DNA of 64,000 nt from Pardosa pseudoannulata (Eukaryota; Arthropoda; Arachnida; Araneae; Lycosidae), in assembly GCA_032207245.1 (NCBI GenBank), contig CM063501.1, positions 57,633,893 to 57,697,892 on the forward strand, in the 5' to 3' direction. Within the stretch, counting starts at the first letter, position 1, and each line of letters begins with the position of its first letter. Made by a program: the position numbers and the translations under genes. The notes beneath the pieces were generated by a model. That model was not told the DNA's origin. It searched no databases and was given only the letters and a program-made list of their open reading frames with translations. This document shows, piece after piece, positions 30,159-42,334 of the stretch.

Positions 30159-31074
30159 ATGTGTAGATATTGGACACAAAATGCAGTGTCATTTGATTAC
30201 ACCTTTAAATGATATATGTATTAAAAAAATAATAAACTGTTAATTTAAATTTAAAGCTATGTATTTTTATATTAACAAAGAAGGGGAAAAGTTCAGCATA
30301 AACAAATTACATAATAAATAATGATTAAAAATAATGTATATAATATTATATATAGCAATTAAAATTGAAGAAACCAGTTATATGTTTGATAAGGCTAACG
30401 GGGTAATTATTTCATAAAAAATCCTATAAAATCAATTAAATGCTCATTGCTATTATTTCTTAATATATATAATATATATATATATATATATAAAATTTAT
30501 ATAAATATATAATATATATATAAAAGTAAAAAAATTATCTTCGAAATAATATGTTAGTTCTTAAATAGCCACTGTTGAAAAAGTAAATGTAAACATTGTT
30601 AAAATGATTTCTTCCCAAAGTTCCCAGAATTCCTGGTTTATTCCCCAAAATTCCCGGGTTTATTCCCACTTCTTCGAAATTCAGGGTTTTTTACGTCTCT
30701 ACAGGAGATAATTCCTAAATATAATTCTTATATTTATATTCAAATTATAAATAGAATTTATAAATATGTATCAATAAAGTAAATGAATTTAATCCAAAAC
30801 ATTCATGCTGTACAGTTTTTCTTGTATTCTTTTCTTTAATAAAACTTAGACGTCAACGTTTCAATCTTGTACTACAAATTGTTGTGGAAACCTAACTGGA
30901 ATTCGAACTCCATCATGAAGCCTAGATGTGTTAGAAATGTGAATAAATATAAAATTATGTACCAAAACGTTTTTAAACTATTTTTTTTACTTACATTAAG
31001 AGCGGGATATGAGTCTAGTTGCATAAGAGGGTTAACTAATGCTTTTAATTTTGTTATGAAGATGAACTGAAGTT
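28201..31074. other. Low-copy DNA with small microsatellites
   Basis: A (CT)n(TA)n tract lies at about 30090-30153 and TA-rich tracts at 30465-30522. At 30619-30668 an imperfect duplicated motif built on TTCCC.GGTTTATTCCC occurs and is much richer in G/C than its surroundings. 28780-29110 is a less AT-rich repeat-free patch. No gene was recognised; the short frames at 28082-28273 and 29558-29767 lack any family resemblance. Confidence 0.55.
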
Positions 31075-34000
31075 TATGTTTTTCAATTAGGAATATTTTT
31101 ATGATATAACAATTTTTATGATAACTTTTTTTATGATTCAAGAAAAATATTTTGCATTTACAAGCTAACTCAATTTTATTTTAACTGTGCATATAATTTA
31201 ATTTTGTTTTATGATAACTTTTTTTATGATTCAACAAAAATATTTTGAATTTACAAGCTACGTCAATTTTATTTTATTTGTGTATATAATTTAATTTTTT
31301 TTCTTTCTTTAGTTTTTCTACAGAAAAGCTATACAATTAAAATTTAATGTTACTGAAATCACATTAAGGTATCTGTTTAAAAAGCTGCTCTGAAACAATG
31401 TATTCTACTTATAGAAGGTTTGTTATACTTTGTTTTTTAATTTGAAATAAACAGCATTTTTGTAATTAAAAATATTTTAACTTTACAAAATGCTATTTGT
31501 GAAACTTTATTTTATTTAATGTTATATATAATGTTATAATGTTATAACATTATAACAACGTATATAATGTTATATATAATGTTATATATAATAATATAAT
31601 GTTTCAAATAATGTTATCCTTTATTTAGTTTTTATACAGTAAAATTTTACATTTAAAATTGGATATTTTTTAAATCATAGTAAGGCTTTTTTATAAAGCT
31701 ATATTGATGTAATGTATTTGATTTGTAGAAGATTTGAACTTTACGTTTTTTAATTAGGAATGAACACTTTTTTGTAATTTAAGAAAAATATTTTTACTTT
31801 ACAAACAACTACTTACGCAATTTAATTTTTATTTTATTTCTGTATATCATATAATGCTGTCTTTCATTTAGTATTTTTACAGCAAAGTTACTATTTGATG
31901 TTATAGAAATCAGATTAAGGTATCTTTTTATAAAGCTACATTGATACAATTTATTCGATTTGTAGAAGGTTAGTTGAATTTTGTTTTTTAATTTGGATTG
32001 AACAGCTTATTTATAATTAAAAAAATTATTTCTCAAATTTCTATTTGCAGAATTCAATTTTATTTTATTTGTATGTATGATATAATCTTTTCCCTTATTG
32101 ACTATTTCTACAGCAAAGTTTTATATCTAAGATTTGATTTTTTTAAAATCACATCAGGTATGTTTTTAATAAGTTATATTGATACAATGTATTCGATCTG
32201 TAGAAGATTAGTTAAATTTTATGATTTCTAATTAGTAATGAACAAATTTCTTTTAATTTGACAAAAATTTGTTTATATTGTGTAAGTTATATTGATACAA
32301 TATATTCGATCTGTAGAAGATTAGTTAAATTTTAAGATTTTTAATTAGTGATGAACAGATTTCTTGTAATTTAACAAATCTTTAAATTTACAAACAACTA
32401 TTTGCATGACTCCAGTTTTATTTTATTTGTGTATATCATATAATTCTGTCTTTAAATTAGTATTTTTACATGTAAGTTTTATATCTAAGATTGAATATTT
32501 TTGAAATCACATGGAAGTATCTTTTTATAGAGATATATTGATACAATGTATTCGATTTGTAGCATATTAATTGAACCATGAATTTTAATTAGGAATGAAC
32601 ACGCTTTTTTGTAATTTAAGAAAAATATTTTTACTTTACAAACAACTATTTGAGTAGCTCAATTTTATTTGTGTATGCTGTATAAGATAGATTTCCCTCA
32701 TTTACTTTTCCTAGAGCAAAGTTTTATATCTGAGAGTTAACGTTTTGAAATCAGATGAAGGTATCTTTTTATAAAGTTATATTAATAAAATTTGTTCGAT
32801 TTGTAGAAGGTTACTTGAACTTTGTTTTTTTAATTTAGATTGAATAGCTTATTTTATAATTGAAAAAAATATTCCCCACATTTCTATTTACGGAACTCAT
32901 TTTCAATTTATTTGTATATATGACATAATCATTACCCTTATTGACTATTGCAACAGCAAAGTTTTATATCTAAGATTTGATTTTTTAAAAATCAGATTAA
33001 GGTATAAGTTATATTGATACAATGTATTCGATCTGTAGAAGATTAGTCAAATTTTATGATTTTTAATTAGTAATGAAAAGAGTTATTGCAATTGAACAAA
33101 AAAAATTAAATTTACACACAACTATTTGCATGACTCATGTTTTATTTTATTTGTGTTTATCATATAATGCTGTATTTTATATAGTATTTCCACAGAAAAG
33201 TTTTATATCTAAGATTGAATATTTTTGAAATCCCATTAAAGTATCTTTTTATAGAGATATATTGATACAATGTATTCGATTTGTAGAATACTAGTTAAAC
33301 CATGACTTTTAATTAGGAATGAACACACTTTTTGTAATTTAAGAAAAATATTTTTTCTTTACAAACAACTATTTAAGCAATTCAATTTTATTTTGTTTCT
33401 GTATATCATAAAATGCTGTCTCTCACTTAGTATTTCTACAGTAAACTTAGGGTTTGATGTTATAGAAATCAGATTAAGGTCTCTTTTTATAAAGCTACAT
33501 TGATACAATTTATTCGATTTGTAGAAGGTTAGTTGAATTTTGTTTTTTAATTTGGATTGAACAGCTTATTTATAATTAAAAAAATTATTTCCCTAATTTC
33601 TATTTGGGGAATTTTACTTTATTTGTATATATGACATAATCATTACCCTTATTGACTATTGCAACAGCAAAGTTTTATATCTAAGATTTGATTTTTTAAA
33701 AATCAGATAAGGTTTGTTTTAAATAAGTTATGTTGATACAATATATTCGATCCGTAGAAGATTTTTAAATTTTATGATTTTCAATTAGTAATGAACAAAA
33801 TACTTGTGATTTAACAAAAATATTTAAATTTTACAAACAACTATTTGCATGAGTCAACTTTTATTTTATTTGACTTATACAATTTAAAGTTAATATGCTC
33901 ATAAAATTTTATATGTGAGAGTTACGATTTGATGTTATAGAAATCAGATTATTATTTACTTAGATTATTATTTACTCTATCAGATTATTATTACTATATT

Positions 34001-36350
34001 TTTACTTTACAAACAACTATTTACGCAATTCAATTTTATTTTATTTCTGTATATCATATAATGCTGTCTCTCACTTACTATTTCTACAGCAAACTTAAAG
34101 TCAGATGTTATAGAAATTAGATTAAAGTCTCTTTTTATAAATTTATATTGATACAATTTATTCGATTTGCAGAATTCTATTTTTTAATTTGGATTGAACA
34201 GCTTATTTATAATTAAAAAATTTTTATTCCTCAAATTTCTATTTGCGAACTCAATTTTATTTTATTTGTATATATGATATAATCTTTTCTAATTTATTTT
34301 ATAATATGATATAAAGTTTTATATCTAAGATTTGATATTTTTAAAATCAGATTAAGGTATGATTTTAAAATGTTATATTGATACAATGTATTTGATCTGT
34401 AGAAGATTAGTTAAATTTTATGATTTTCAATTGGTAATGAACAGATTTCTTGTGGTTTCACAAAAATATTTAAATTTTACAAACAACTATTTGCATGAGT
34501 CAAATTTTATTTTATTTGTCTCATACAATTTAAAGTTTATGTGCTCATAAAGTTTTATATCTGAGAGTTGAAGTTTTGAAATCAGATTAAGGTATCTTTT
34601 TATAAAGTTATATTAATACAATTTGATTTGTAGAAGGTTAGTTGAACTTTGTTTTTTAGTTTGGATTGATTAGCTTATTTCTAATTAAAAAATATCTTTA
34701 CTAAACAAACTTCTATTTGCGGAACTCTATTTTATTTGTGCATATCATATAATATTTTTACTTATTAACTTTTTCTACAACAAAGTTTAATATCTAAGAT
34801 TTTATTTTTTTGAAATCAGATAAGGTATGTTTAAAATAAGTATGTTTAAATACAATGTATTCTATCTGTAGAAGATTAATTAAATTTTATGATTTTTAAT
34901 TAGTAATAAACAGATTTCTTGTATCTTAACAAAAATATTTTAACTTTACAAACAACTATTTGCATGAGTCAAATTTTATTTTATTTGTGTATATCATATA
35001 ATGCTGTCTTTCATTTAGTATTTTTGCAGCAAAGTTTTGTATCTAAGATTAAATATTTTTGAAATCATATGAAAGTATCGTTTTGTAGAACTATATTGAT
35101 ACAATGTATTCAATTTGTGGAATATATGTTGAACATTGATTTTTAATTTGGTATTAACACTTTCTTGTAATTTAAAAATAATATTTTACTTTACAATAAA
35201 ACATTTAAGAAATTCAATATTATTTTATTTCTGTATATCTTATAATGCTGTCTCTCAATTAGTATTTCTACAGCAAAGTTACGCTTTGATGTTATAGAAA
35301 TCAGATTAAGGTATCTCTTTATAAAGCTACATTGATACAATTTATTCGGTTTGTAGAAGGTTAGTTGAATTTTGTTTTTTAATTTGGATTGAACAGCATA
35401 TTTATAATTAAAAAAAATTTTTATTTCCCAAATTTCAATTTGCGGAACTCTTTTTTATTTTATTTGTGTATATAATATACTATTTTTCTTTACTGAATAT
35501 TTCAACAGTAAGTTTTATATCTAAGATTTGATATTTTTGAAATCAGACTAAGGTATATTTTTAAAAAGTTATATTGATACAATGTATTCGATCTGTATAA
35601 GATTAGTTAAATTTTATGATTTTTTATTAGTAATTAATATATTTCTTGTTATTCAACAAATTCTTTGTTTATATTGTGTAAGTTACATTGATGGAATGTA
35701 TTCTATCTGTAGAAGATTAGTTAAATTTTATGATTTTTAATTAGTAATGAACAGATTTCTCGTAATTTAACAAAACAGATTTCTTATAATTTAACAAAAA
35801 CTTTATTTATATTGTGTAAGTTATATTGATGCAATGTATTCGATCTATAGAAGATTAGTTAAATTTTATGATTATTTATTAGTAATGAACAGATTTCTTG
35901 TAATTTAACAAGAATATTTTAACTTTACAAACAACTATTTTCATGACTCAATTTTTATTTTATTTGTGTATATCATATAATGCTGCCTTTTATTTAATAT
36001 TTCTACAGCAAAGTTTTATATCTAAGATTGAATATTTTCAAAATCACATAAAAGTATCTTTTTATAGAGCTATATTGATACAATGTATTTGATTTGTAGA
36101 ATATTAGTTGAACTATAATTTTTAATTAGGAATGAACTCTTTTTTTGTAATTTAAGAAAAATATTTTTACTTTACAAACAACTCTTTGCGAAGCTCAATT
36201 TTATTTTATTCCTGTATACCATATAAGGTTTCCCTTATTTACTATTCCTACAGTAAAGTTTTATATCTAAGTGTTGACATTTTGAAAGCAGATTAAGGTA
36301 TCTTTCTATAAAGTTATATTGATACAATGTATTCTTTTTGTAAATGGTTA
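31075..36350. repeat. ~240-bp satellite with a ~720-bp three-monomer higher-order repeat
   Basis: The anchor ATTGATACAATKTATTCGAT recurs at about 31703, 31940, 32178, 32291, 32537, 32781, 33013, 33261, 33499, 33732, 34147, 34377, 34612, 34845, 35095, 35331, 35573, 35687, 35825, 36074 and 36318. Most spacings are 230-250 bp. Three monomer types are distinguishable by what follows. Type A has GTAGAAGGTTAGTTGAATTTTG and TTTGGATTGAACAGC. Type B has TGTAGAAGATTAGTTAAATTTT with ATTAGTAATGAACAG. Type C has GTAGAATATTAGTTGAAC with AGGAATGAACAC. They run mostly C-A-B. Monomers left of 31703 are more diverged, as expected at an array edge. A ~91-bp local duplication starts at about 31116 and 31207. Confidence 0.93.
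31533..31556. repeat. Perfect 24-nt palindrome
   Basis: The half-site GTTATAATGTTA is followed directly by its exact reverse complement. It sits in a locally expanded run of ATGTTATATATA-type words inside a diverged satellite monomer. Confidence 0.9.
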
Positions 36351-36937
36351 GGTCATATCTTTTGCTTTTCAAGATTTTTTTTAAGAATCCAATATGACCT
36401 CTCCTTTTCTTTCCCCAAAGGTCTCTTTAAATGCATTATCTTCGGAAGTGGATCAATTAAGCACCAGCCAATAGGTATAGAATTGGCTAGTTATTTATTG
36501 ATCCACCCTCATAGAAATACTAATAGAATTACTTTGGTCCAGAAATATATTGATTACTAATACCTTGTTCCCCTTAATAAATTGTTCGAAATTTTTCTTT
36601 TATAAAAGAGTATTGATAAAAGATACTTTAAATTTTGTTTAGCATGATGTTGCACTGTTCCCGACTATTTATTTTTAAATTATATATTTAAAAGTGAAGC
36701 TTCAGGTACGGTTTATTTACAGTCTCAAGTAATGTGATATGCTTTTAAATATTTACATTAAATCCATTTAATATATCTGGTTTGTTACCTAGATTATCGA
36801 TAAAATGAAGACGGCTTTCATGTAATATTTTAACTGTTTTCATATGAATTTAGATGCATTTATTATTTTTCAGATTTACCTTTCTGTTTGTTTACGGCAT
36901 AAATGGCGTAAAATGTAGTATAATATAGAGGTAATCT
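36351..36937. other. Unique DNA between two satellites
   Basis: No repeat was seen. A 77-codon plus-strand frame (36327-36560) starts inside the last satellite monomer and is not similar to any family I know. 36400-36560 is less AT-rich than its surroundings. No gene is called. Confidence 0.5.
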
Positions 36938-37770
36938 AATTCATATTAAAACATTATATGCGAGGCCATATGAAGCACAATTAGGTTTAAAAAATAGGCT
37001 CATTCTCTTTTTAAGGTACTTTTGTATTAATAAGAAAGCAGCTGTCATCAAATCATCTTTTTCTATCTCAGCCATTCTTATATTTGATTTGTAATTATTT
37101 CTATATTTCTATATTATTTTTAAAGCCAGGTTCCGTTTAGGCCATATTAATTTATATTAAAACATTAAATGCGAGGCCATATGAAGTACAATTAGGTTTT
37201 AAAAATAGGCTCATTCTCTTTTTAAGGCACTTTTGCATTAATAAGAAAACAGCTGTCGTCAAATCATCTTTTTCTATCTCAGCCATTCTTATATTTGATT
37301 TGTAATTATTTTTATATTTCTATATTATTTCTAAAGCCAGGTTCCGTTTAGGCCATATTAAAACATTAAATGAGAGTCCATATGAAGTACAATTAGATTT
37401 AAAAAATAGGCTCATTCTCTTTTTAAGGCACTTTCGCATTAATAAGAAAACAGCTGTCGTCAAATCATCTTTTTCTATCTCAGCCATTCTTACATTTGAT
37501 TTGTAATTATTTCTATATTTCTATATTATTTCTAAAGCCAGGTTTCATTTAGGGCACAATAATTCATATTAAAACATTAAATGCGAGTCCATATGAAGTA
37601 CAATTAGGTTTAAAAAACAGGCTCATTCTCTTTTTAAGGCACTTTCGCATTAATAAGAAAAGATCTGTCATCAAATCAGCTGCTTTTTTTTATCTCAGCC
37701 GTTCTTATAATTGATTTGTAATTATTTCTATATTTCTATGTTATTTCTAAAGCCAGGTTTCGTTTACAGT
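36938..37770. repeat. Tandem array, four ~201-211-bp units
   Basis: CCATATGAAG marks the units at 36966, 37177, 37378 and 37589. Each holds GGCTCATTCTCTTTTTAAGG, an AGAAAACAGCTGTC-type word, CATCTTTTTCTATCTCAGCC and CTAAAGCCAGGTTCCGTTTA. The copies are very similar, so the array is young. The E-box-like CAGCTG recurs in three of the four units. Confidence 0.95.
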
Positions 37771-38920
37771 TTTGTCTTAGAATTTATATTAAAAAGTAAG
37801 TATAATTAAGCCGTTAAACGTTATATAAATAATAAAGATTTAAGGTAGAATAATAAAAAAACGTTCATCAACGCTTCATCCAGAGAAAAAGTAAAGGAAG
37901 AAACATTGAAGAAACAAATACTATCAAGGATGCACTGATGAACGCTTTCTTACTTGCTAAAAACAAGGTTCGTAAAAATGAACTCAAGTAACTGCTCTAA
38001 TATATTTAAGTTATTGTATTAATTTAGTTCATATAAAACAATTTATGAACTAAATTAGTTTGCTTTATTTTCCAATTTGCTGAAGAGCTAAGAAGAAGTC
38101 GAGAACACTTCCATTCCAATGACAGAAATTCATGGTACTGAAGCACAGATGAATTGTCAAGTTCAGCAATCATGCAAAAGAAACATATGTAGAAACCATT
38201 GAGATAAATGTAATAGAAATGTTTGAGGAAAATGTGTTTAAAAAACAGATTTTATATTTAAAGAATATTTTCCAGGAATTTTTTGATAATAAACATTTCA
38301 TTTAAATTAATTTAGAACTATTTTCTTTGCAAAAAACTTAAATTTTCTTGTATGAGTCAAATTGGCTCTCTCCAGTAAAAATAGGTATATGATCAACATC
38401 CATAATTCTACTTTTAATACTAAATATAAACATTTAGTTTACCTGTTTATGTACAGAAAATATATACTTTGGTAAAATGAGGGGTATTTTACTTTTAGCA
38501 ATAAAAAACGGCCATTAAGATTCTCAAATTTAAAACTAGTGTTATCCCTATGGTAAATAAGAATGTAAACATGTTTTTAAAGTTTGATGGAATTGATTTT
38601 ACTTTTAAATTACATTTAGTCAAAAATTCTTATGATAGGACTATTAAGGAAAGTAACATATTAATAACACTGTAGCTTTATGCCTGAAAATTTTACCTAA
38701 GAAAGAAAAACACATGAGATAGTACTCTCTTCGAAGTGGCTAATACAACAGGAAAAAAAGTAATATAACAATGTTTTGATGACTGTTGAAAAGGATGAGT
38801 GAAGTAAGTAGTGTAGTAATATCTTCAAGATAATATCAATGGGATATAAAGATAAATATAATCTTTACGCATCGTCTATCTATTCAAATAATTAATTGAT
38901 TAAATATATTTTATATGTAA
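37771..38920. other. Low-copy DNA, no gene seen
   Basis: AT-rich with no open frame and no repeat recognised. Confidence 0.6.
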
Positions 38921-38970
38921 TCTAAATTCTCTTTTGGGGATAATTTATTGTCAAGATATAATTCTGATTT
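38921..38970 (+). repeat. Direct repeat, left copy, flanking the piggyBac region
   Basis: TCTAAATTCTCTTTTGGGGA and the following ATAATTTATTGTCAAG and ATATAAT..CTGATT words match 41267-41314 almost exactly, about 2.35 kb downstream in the same orientation. Confidence 0.88.
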
Positions 38971-39458
38971 GATGAAATTTTTCTTTATTACAAGTGGAAT
39001 GTAGGATCAAGAGGGTCACCAGATCATGCAGGTTTACTTTTTTTGAGAACTTCAATATAGCTAGTTTTATCCCTTTTTTACCCTTTATTCTTATACAGAG
39101 AACATATTACTTATGCTACTTGATATCACTGTAAAAGGGTTAAAAATCATAGTAAAATATTGTTAACTAGCATATAGCTTATCATATGGTAGCGTCTGTA
39201 AAATTTTTAATTTTCCAGAATTGTAAAGTACCCTATGAGGGAGGTAAAAATGGTTTGTTTTTTGATTGAGAATTATCTTGCAACTAAAAATAATCGATGA
39301 TTAAATTTAAAATTATCACATATGAACCTATTATTTAAAAATTAACGTTATATTTTTTAGACATAATGACAAATAATTCATAAAATATTTTTTTACTATC
39401 AACATGAATATTATTATCGAATTTTATCAATACGTACCATAGTTTTTAAAAAATATGC
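38971..39458. other. AT-rich DNA left of the piggyBac relic
   Basis: No transposon end (TTAACCC) could be found here, so the left boundary of the piggyBac-like element remains undefined. No gene is visible. Confidence 0.5.
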
Positions 39459-41044
39459 TGATCTAAAAATAGATCACTGGGCGTTTATATATTTTAGCAA
39501 ATACGCAACAATCAGTAGTACTTAAAAAACGTGGTAAAAACGAACCAAATAGATAAAAACTAATGTGTTTTCTTTTAAAAAACGTTTATTTATCCAGAAT
39601 TGCACAATATTACAGAATGTACTTAGTAAAAACCTTTTTTCTGATTCCCAATTTTAGATATTTTACAGCTCTTCCGAAATCTTTGATGGACATAAATCAC
39701 CTTTATGTGCATTTTTTTGCAGAATATTTGCATTCACTACAGCCATATCAATTATTCGAGTGAATAGACAGTACCATTTTTTTTTAATTTTATTATGCTA
39801 TATTTTCTCTAGAGGTCAGTCATGATGGTTCATATGTTTGTTATAATTATTTATTTAATTTGGTTGTGGGATTGATACTTTTTTTTCTCAGAAGACCATC
39901 TTTGAACTTTTGATGTGCACCCAAACATCAAAGTGTGTAGCAACAGCCACGCTCTTATTGTCTTTCCATCTAACTATCGTGATTTTATTTTTTAGTCGAA
40001 CCGAAAATCATTAGTATCACGTTGCATTTTATCAAACTCCTTTGAAGACTTTAGGGTGCATTTCTCAGTTCTAGTGTCTCTTATAGTACCAGTAGCTCGG
40101 AAGCCCTTTTCATGTAAATTATACAATAAAAGATGACTAGTGAAAAACTTTACATGGCTAGATGGAATTGTTTCAACAGATAACATATTCAGTACAACTC
40201 TTTCTATGGACCCTAATGAACGAGTCTCATATGGTTCTTACCACAATACAATGAAAATTTATAGCAGTATCCAGTTCAACACATTGCCTACAATTTGTAA
40301 CCAAACCGTATTGGTTTAGCTCTATGAATTGTTTTAAAGAGTGATGTCCATAATACCTTATAATCATCTCATACATAGAAAGGTACATGCTAAATATCCC
40401 CCACTGTTTTAAAATTTTCATTTACTATCTCCAATGGAGCGTGTAAATTATCATCATCTATTTCCTTTTCATCTGTGAATTCATCTACATCAGGTTATAT
40501 GGCAATAATATCCTCTTCAATTTGTTCAGAAAACAGATAATCAACTGCATCCTGAACGTTATTAAATACTTTTCGACTCATATTTTCATCTAAGGGGAAA
40601 AAACCCAATATTACAAGATAGGAAGGGAAAAACGCCCGAATGCCCAGTGATCTATTTCTAGATCAGCAATATTTCGAAACTAATTTTTACTATTTATATT
40701 TATTTTAAGATATCATAGCTTTATATTCTAATAGCTACATCCATGAAGATATTAAAATACCAAAAAAAGTTTAAGTTACTGTCATTACTTAGCTGTTTTA
40801 AGGGTTTATGTTAAGAAACGTCGAAAAACTACGGAACGAAATGGTGATTCAAACTTTCTCTTATCGCTTTACATCAATAACCAAACAAAACAAAAAAAAC
40901 CACCTGTTGGTAAACAGGTGCATGCCTTGTCTTGCCTCATGTGCAGTGTGGGATGTGTAGGGTGGGTTGAAGGTCATCTAAAAGCGAATTTCCCACGCTA
41001 TGTTTAGCGATCTAAAAATAGATCACTGGGCGCTAATGGGTTAA
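39459..41044 (-). mobile_element. Degraded piggyBac-like DNA transposon
   Basis: A piggyBac-type transposase relic on the minus strand is embedded among three copies of a palindromic motif: GATCTAAAAATAGATC followed by CACTGGGC at 39460-39481 (+) and 41009-41031 (+), and the inverted, slightly changed copy at 40642-40664. The right end reads ...CGCTAATGGG then TTAA at 41041-41044, which fits the TTAA target and CCC/GGG termini of piggyBac elements. A short hairpin CACCTGTT-GGTA-AACAGGTG is at 40901-40920 in the 5' untranslated part. The opposite TIR was not found. Confidence 0.8.
39610..40581 (-). pseudogene. piggyBac-like transposase pseudogene, internally deleted
   Basis: piggyBac transposases cut and paste elements at TTAA sites through a DDD catalytic core. 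The minus-strand reading starts with an ATG at 40581 and an acidic N-terminus (VDEFTDEKEIDDDNL) containing one stop. It then jumps directly to the catalytic region: YYGHHSLKQF, KPIRFGYKL after a frameshift, FFTSHLLLYNLHEKGFRATG with TIRDTRTEKC, IVRWKDNKSVAVAT, NYNKHM, FTRIIDMAVVNANI and a LGIRKKVFTKYIL end at a stop at 39610. About 200 residues between the acidic region and the core, present in full-length family members, are missing. At least four frameshifts and several stops are present. The aspartate expected in the LSIDE-type motif is Tyr, the FDN aspartate is deleted, and the GGVDQHD motif is broken. It is therefore inactive. Confidence 0.9.
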
Positions 41045-42334
41045 AGCCAAATATAAAAGAAGATTATTTACGTAATATCTAATTTCAGTGATAAAACGTA
41101 TGAAAATAATGCAGACGATATTTAAATAATTTAAAATAAGAAATGATTAAACGAGATGGTTAAAAGAATGACGTCATAATACTAGAAAAAATTTATCTTT
41201 ACCTATTTGTTACGTGAAAAATTTATAAATTTAATCGCCTGTTATATAGTTTATTAAAATATTTATTCTAAATTCTCTTTTGGGGATAATTTATTGCCAA
41301 GATATAATCTGATTTCTAGTTAATACTTATTTTTGTAGATTCTCTAATGGCAACTAACGTTCACAGAAATCACAGGTAGTAAAATGTTATTTATTCTCAT
41401 TGAAGTTTAAGTGAATTTTGTTTAGTATAGAAGTACATTTTCGAAGGAAAGAAAGACATACTTTTTGTTATTTTGTTACATCAACTGCTACCCTTGGAAT
41501 ATAGTAAGACATATATAGCTACATCCACCTTAATAAACCAGAGCGCTCAGGTTTTTATTTCAGTTTTGAATTTTTAAGTAGCAAGGTAATTGCTATGAAT
41601 TTATTTTCTTTCCTGTTCATTTCAGTTTACACTTTCCCTGTCAAATATTCAATGTTCATCAATGGCAATTGAAAGGAAATAAAAAGAAAACTTATCAGAG
41701 TTTAGTAAGGTAAGTGCTGTGGCTTGAAACAGTTTTTTCAACAAATTGATTTTAATTTTTAGCATATCAGTACAATAATTATGCTATTAAAGATAATACA
41801 GTTTAAGCTAAACACGAAAAAAATATATATTCTAACCTAATATTAGTAGATTAAGTTTCATGCTTGTCTGAAATTGAATTTTTAATAGCATATGACATGT
41901 TTCCCATTTCACTATATTCCGAACTCTAGAATTAACTCATTAATGCCTGAATCATTTCAATCGAATACACATTGAACAATATTTTGAATTTAAGTTTTTA
42001 TAAACTTCTGGTAGTAAACGAAATATAAAATTTAAGTAACTATGTGCAATACAGAGCATCCTCATTAATGATGAATTGAAACTTTAATCATAAGATGTAA
42101 GTTATAAAAAAATATGTGATGAGATATTTATTCGGTATTCTATGTAAGTACAGTACAGTACTGAAAAGTGAAGTTCTATACCGTATAAATGTATATAATA
42201 ATAAATATATCACAATTTCAGTCGATATACCTACTGAAAAAGTAAATTCATGCTCGAGCTTTAGAACATAATAAATATTCGACCCAAATGACAAATATTA
42301 TTAGCTAACAGTTATTTGAAAATTTGGTAGCTTA
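41045..42334. other. Low-copy DNA right of the piggyBac relic
   Basis: Contains the right direct-repeat copy (41267-41314). Otherwise AT-rich with no gene. The 68-codon minus-strand frame at 42088-42294 is not recognised and not called. Confidence 0.55.
41267..41314 (+). repeat. Direct repeat, right copy, flanking the piggyBac region
   Basis: Near-identical to 38921-38970, with TTGTCAAG changed to TTGCCAAG and a 1-nt indel before CTGATT. Similarity fades on both sides of each copy. Confidence 0.88.

Noticed and set aside
31998..34550. Frames sharing YIDTMYSICRRLVKFYDF
   Set aside because: Translated type-B satellite monomers; the frame is broken in other monomers.
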